Below, in pieces: positions 12,518 through 13,509 of a stretch of 13,509 nucleotides of DNA. Under the pieces are notes generated by a model, which saw only the letters and a program-made list of their open reading frames with translations, had not been told where the DNA came from and searched no databases. A program made the translations under genes and the position numbers. Origin of the DNA: Candidatus Gastranaerophilales bacterium (GTDB lineage Bacteria > Cyanobacteriota > Vampirovibrionia > Gastranaerophilales > JAQUYY01); the NCBI GenBank assembly GCA_028691575.1, contig JAQUYY010000028.1:1-13509 (forward strand), given 5' to 3'. Positions within the stretch are counted from its first letter, which is position 1, and each line of letters starts with the position of its first letter.

Positions 12518-13509
12518 TTATTTTATATCTGTATAAGCTGTATTTGATTCAGAAGTTCCGTTGGTTCCTACGGCTCTGATTTTGAAATAATGTCTTGTTT
12601 TTGTCGGATTTGTTCCGATATTAATCCCATAAGAAGTTGTATTGGCTGCAGGTGATTTTATAACGCTAAAACTGCTTGTGTTTCCTACAGAATGCAAAAT
12701 TTCAAAATTTTTCTCGTCTGTTGAGTTATCCTGCCATTTTAAGTTAACATAATAACTTTTAGAAGTTGAACCTATGGCAACACTTTCAATTGTTAGATTA
12801 GATGGAGCTACCGGAGCAGGATTCAATATTTGTTTTTCAACAACATTTGAATCACTCGAATTTCCGTTTACACTAACTGCTCGGACTTTAAAGTAGTATG
12901 TTCCGACCGGATTGTTTCCAACGTTTATTCCATAACTGGTTGAATTAGAGCCCGGAGTTTTAACTACCGTAAAATTATCAGTAGAATTAAGTGCCTGCAA
13001 GATTTCATATCCTGTTTCATCTGTAGCATTATCTGTCCATGCTAAATTTACATAATAATCTCCAGATGTAGAACCTTTGGCAATGCTTGCAATATTTAGC
13101 CCGGTTGGGGCTTTCGGAACAGGTTTTGCTATTGTAGACTCTACAATATTAGAATCATCTGATACACCATAGCTGTTTTTCGCTCTTATTTTAAAGTAAT
13201 AAGTTTCTACGGGGTCGCTGCCTATATTAATTCCGTAGCTGGTAGCATTAGCTGTTGGAGTCTTAATTACAGAAAAATTATCCGTTGAACCTGTTGCTTG
13301 TAAAATTTCAAATCCGCTTTCATCATCAGAATTATCATTCCACTTTAGGTTTACATAATAATTTCCTGACGTTGCTCCTTTTGCAGTGCTTTCAATTACT
13401 AAATTTGACGGAGCTTTAGGAACAGGCTTTACAATTACAGCTTCTGCTGTATTTGAAGGAGCAGATTTTCCGCTATCATTTACGGCGTAAATTCTGTAAA
13501 AATAACTTC
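12518..13509 (-). CDS. Fibronectin type III-repeat surface-type protein, C-terminal part
   Basis: The frame is open from the right window edge to TAA at 12520-12518, giving 329 visible residues; the real start is outside. The visible part is a partial repeat followed by three repeats of 101, 101 and 100 residues. Each runs from 'P(V/A)P(K/V)AP(S/T)(N/G)L' through 'YYVNLxWxDNxxDE' with 'EIL' and 'TSYGIN(I/V)G' to 'YFK(I/V)RAxxxNG' or similar. This is the pattern of bacterial fibronectin type III domains (beta sandwich). There is no catalytic motif, cysteine, LPxTG, or C-terminal membrane helix, so the protein simply ends after the last repeat. Such repeats usually serve as spacers in secreted or surface adhesins and hydrolases; which of these this is depends on the missing N-terminal part. 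It reads in the same direction as fliD but has its own terminator. Confidence 0.88.
   Translation of the reverse strand, partial: SYFYRIYAVNDSGKSAPSNTAEAVIVKPVPKAPSNLVIESTAKGATSGNYYVNLKWNDNSDDESGFEILQATGSTDNFSVIKTPTANATSYGINIGSDPVETYYFKIRAKNSYGVSDDSNIVESTIAKPVPKAPTGLNIASIAKGSTSGDYYVNLAWTDNATDETGYEILQALNSTDNFTVVKTPGSNSTSYGINVGNNPVGTYYFKVRAVSVNGNSSDSNVVEKQILNPAPVAPSNLTIESVAIGSTSKSYYVNLKWQDNSTDEKNFEILHSVGNTSSFSVIKSPAANTTSYGINIGTNPTKTRHYFKIRAVGTNGTSESNTAYTDIK
12521..13426 (-). repeat. Three tandem FN3-encoding repeats, 303-base period
   Basis: Repeat units start at 13426, 13123 and 12820 on the minus strand, spaced exactly 303 bases apart; the last unit is 300 bases. The units are clearly related at protein level, with different synonymous and non-synonymous changes, so they are not recent exact duplications. 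Confidence 0.85.

Noticed and set aside
12998..13000. TTG at 13000 as start of the FN3 protein
   Set aside because: The frame is open to the window edge and the codon falls inside a repeat (after YEI in the unit), so the gene begins outside the window.
1..13509. CRISPR array, tRNA or rRNA genes, transposase or integrase
   Set aside because: No short regularly spaced direct repeats, cloverleaf or conserved rRNA segments, and no DDE, HUH or recombinase motifs were found; the only regular repeat is the 303-base FN3 coding array.

Overview
The window is AT-rich (roughly 30-35% GC by eye), gene-dense bacterial DNA with Shine-Dalgarno-type starts, no introns, and no rRNA, tRNA, CRISPR array or intact insertion sequence that I can see. 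Three things point to a gut-type Gastranaerophilales / Vampirovibrionia (Melainabacteria) bacterium: a cysteine-rich prepilin with a GFTLAE N-terminus and a 'DINGxxGPNxxGxDxF'-type C-terminal motif, short proteins that begin MK(I/L)xPVN and soon carry an F-(x)-G motif, and a flagellar fliD in an AT-rich background. This is inference from sequence style; no marker gene here proves it.

Left part (1-4454). The 3' end of pgi (glucose-6-phosphate isomerase) runs rightward and converges on a leftward ArsR-family repressor, with a shared hairpin between them. Behind arsR lies a small reading frame broken by one TAG. Divergent from arsR, across a palindromic AT-rich operator-like region, are an 81-residue piece matching the C-terminal end of DUF475/TerC-like membrane proteins and an intact 887-residue P2-type cation ATPase. 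This looks like an ion-responsive efflux module.

Middle part (4455-7852). On the minus strand are a type IV prepilin-like protein and, separated from it by an intergenic region with two conspicuous inverted repeats, a two-gene operon for a matrixin-like zinc protease and a beta-carbonic anhydrase. On the plus strand is the housekeeping pair ebfC (ybaB) and recR, followed by an AT-rich terminator.

Right part (7853-13509). Three plus-strand genes of unknown function follow: two probably paralogous three-helix membrane proteins overlapping by one base (TAATG), and a soluble 147-residue protein. All three carry a short N-terminal tag-like motif. They end at a strong bidirectional terminator facing fliD (flagellar cap), which reads leftward. 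Upstream of fliD, beyond a 310-base regulatory gap, is the C-terminal end of a large surface-type protein made of 101-residue fibronectin type III-like repeats, cut by the window edge.

The best candidates for something undescribed are the three tagged proteins. Next are the truncated DUF475 gene in the ATPase operon, the interrupted small frame after arsR, and the cytoplasmic-looking matrixin paired with carbonic anhydrase.
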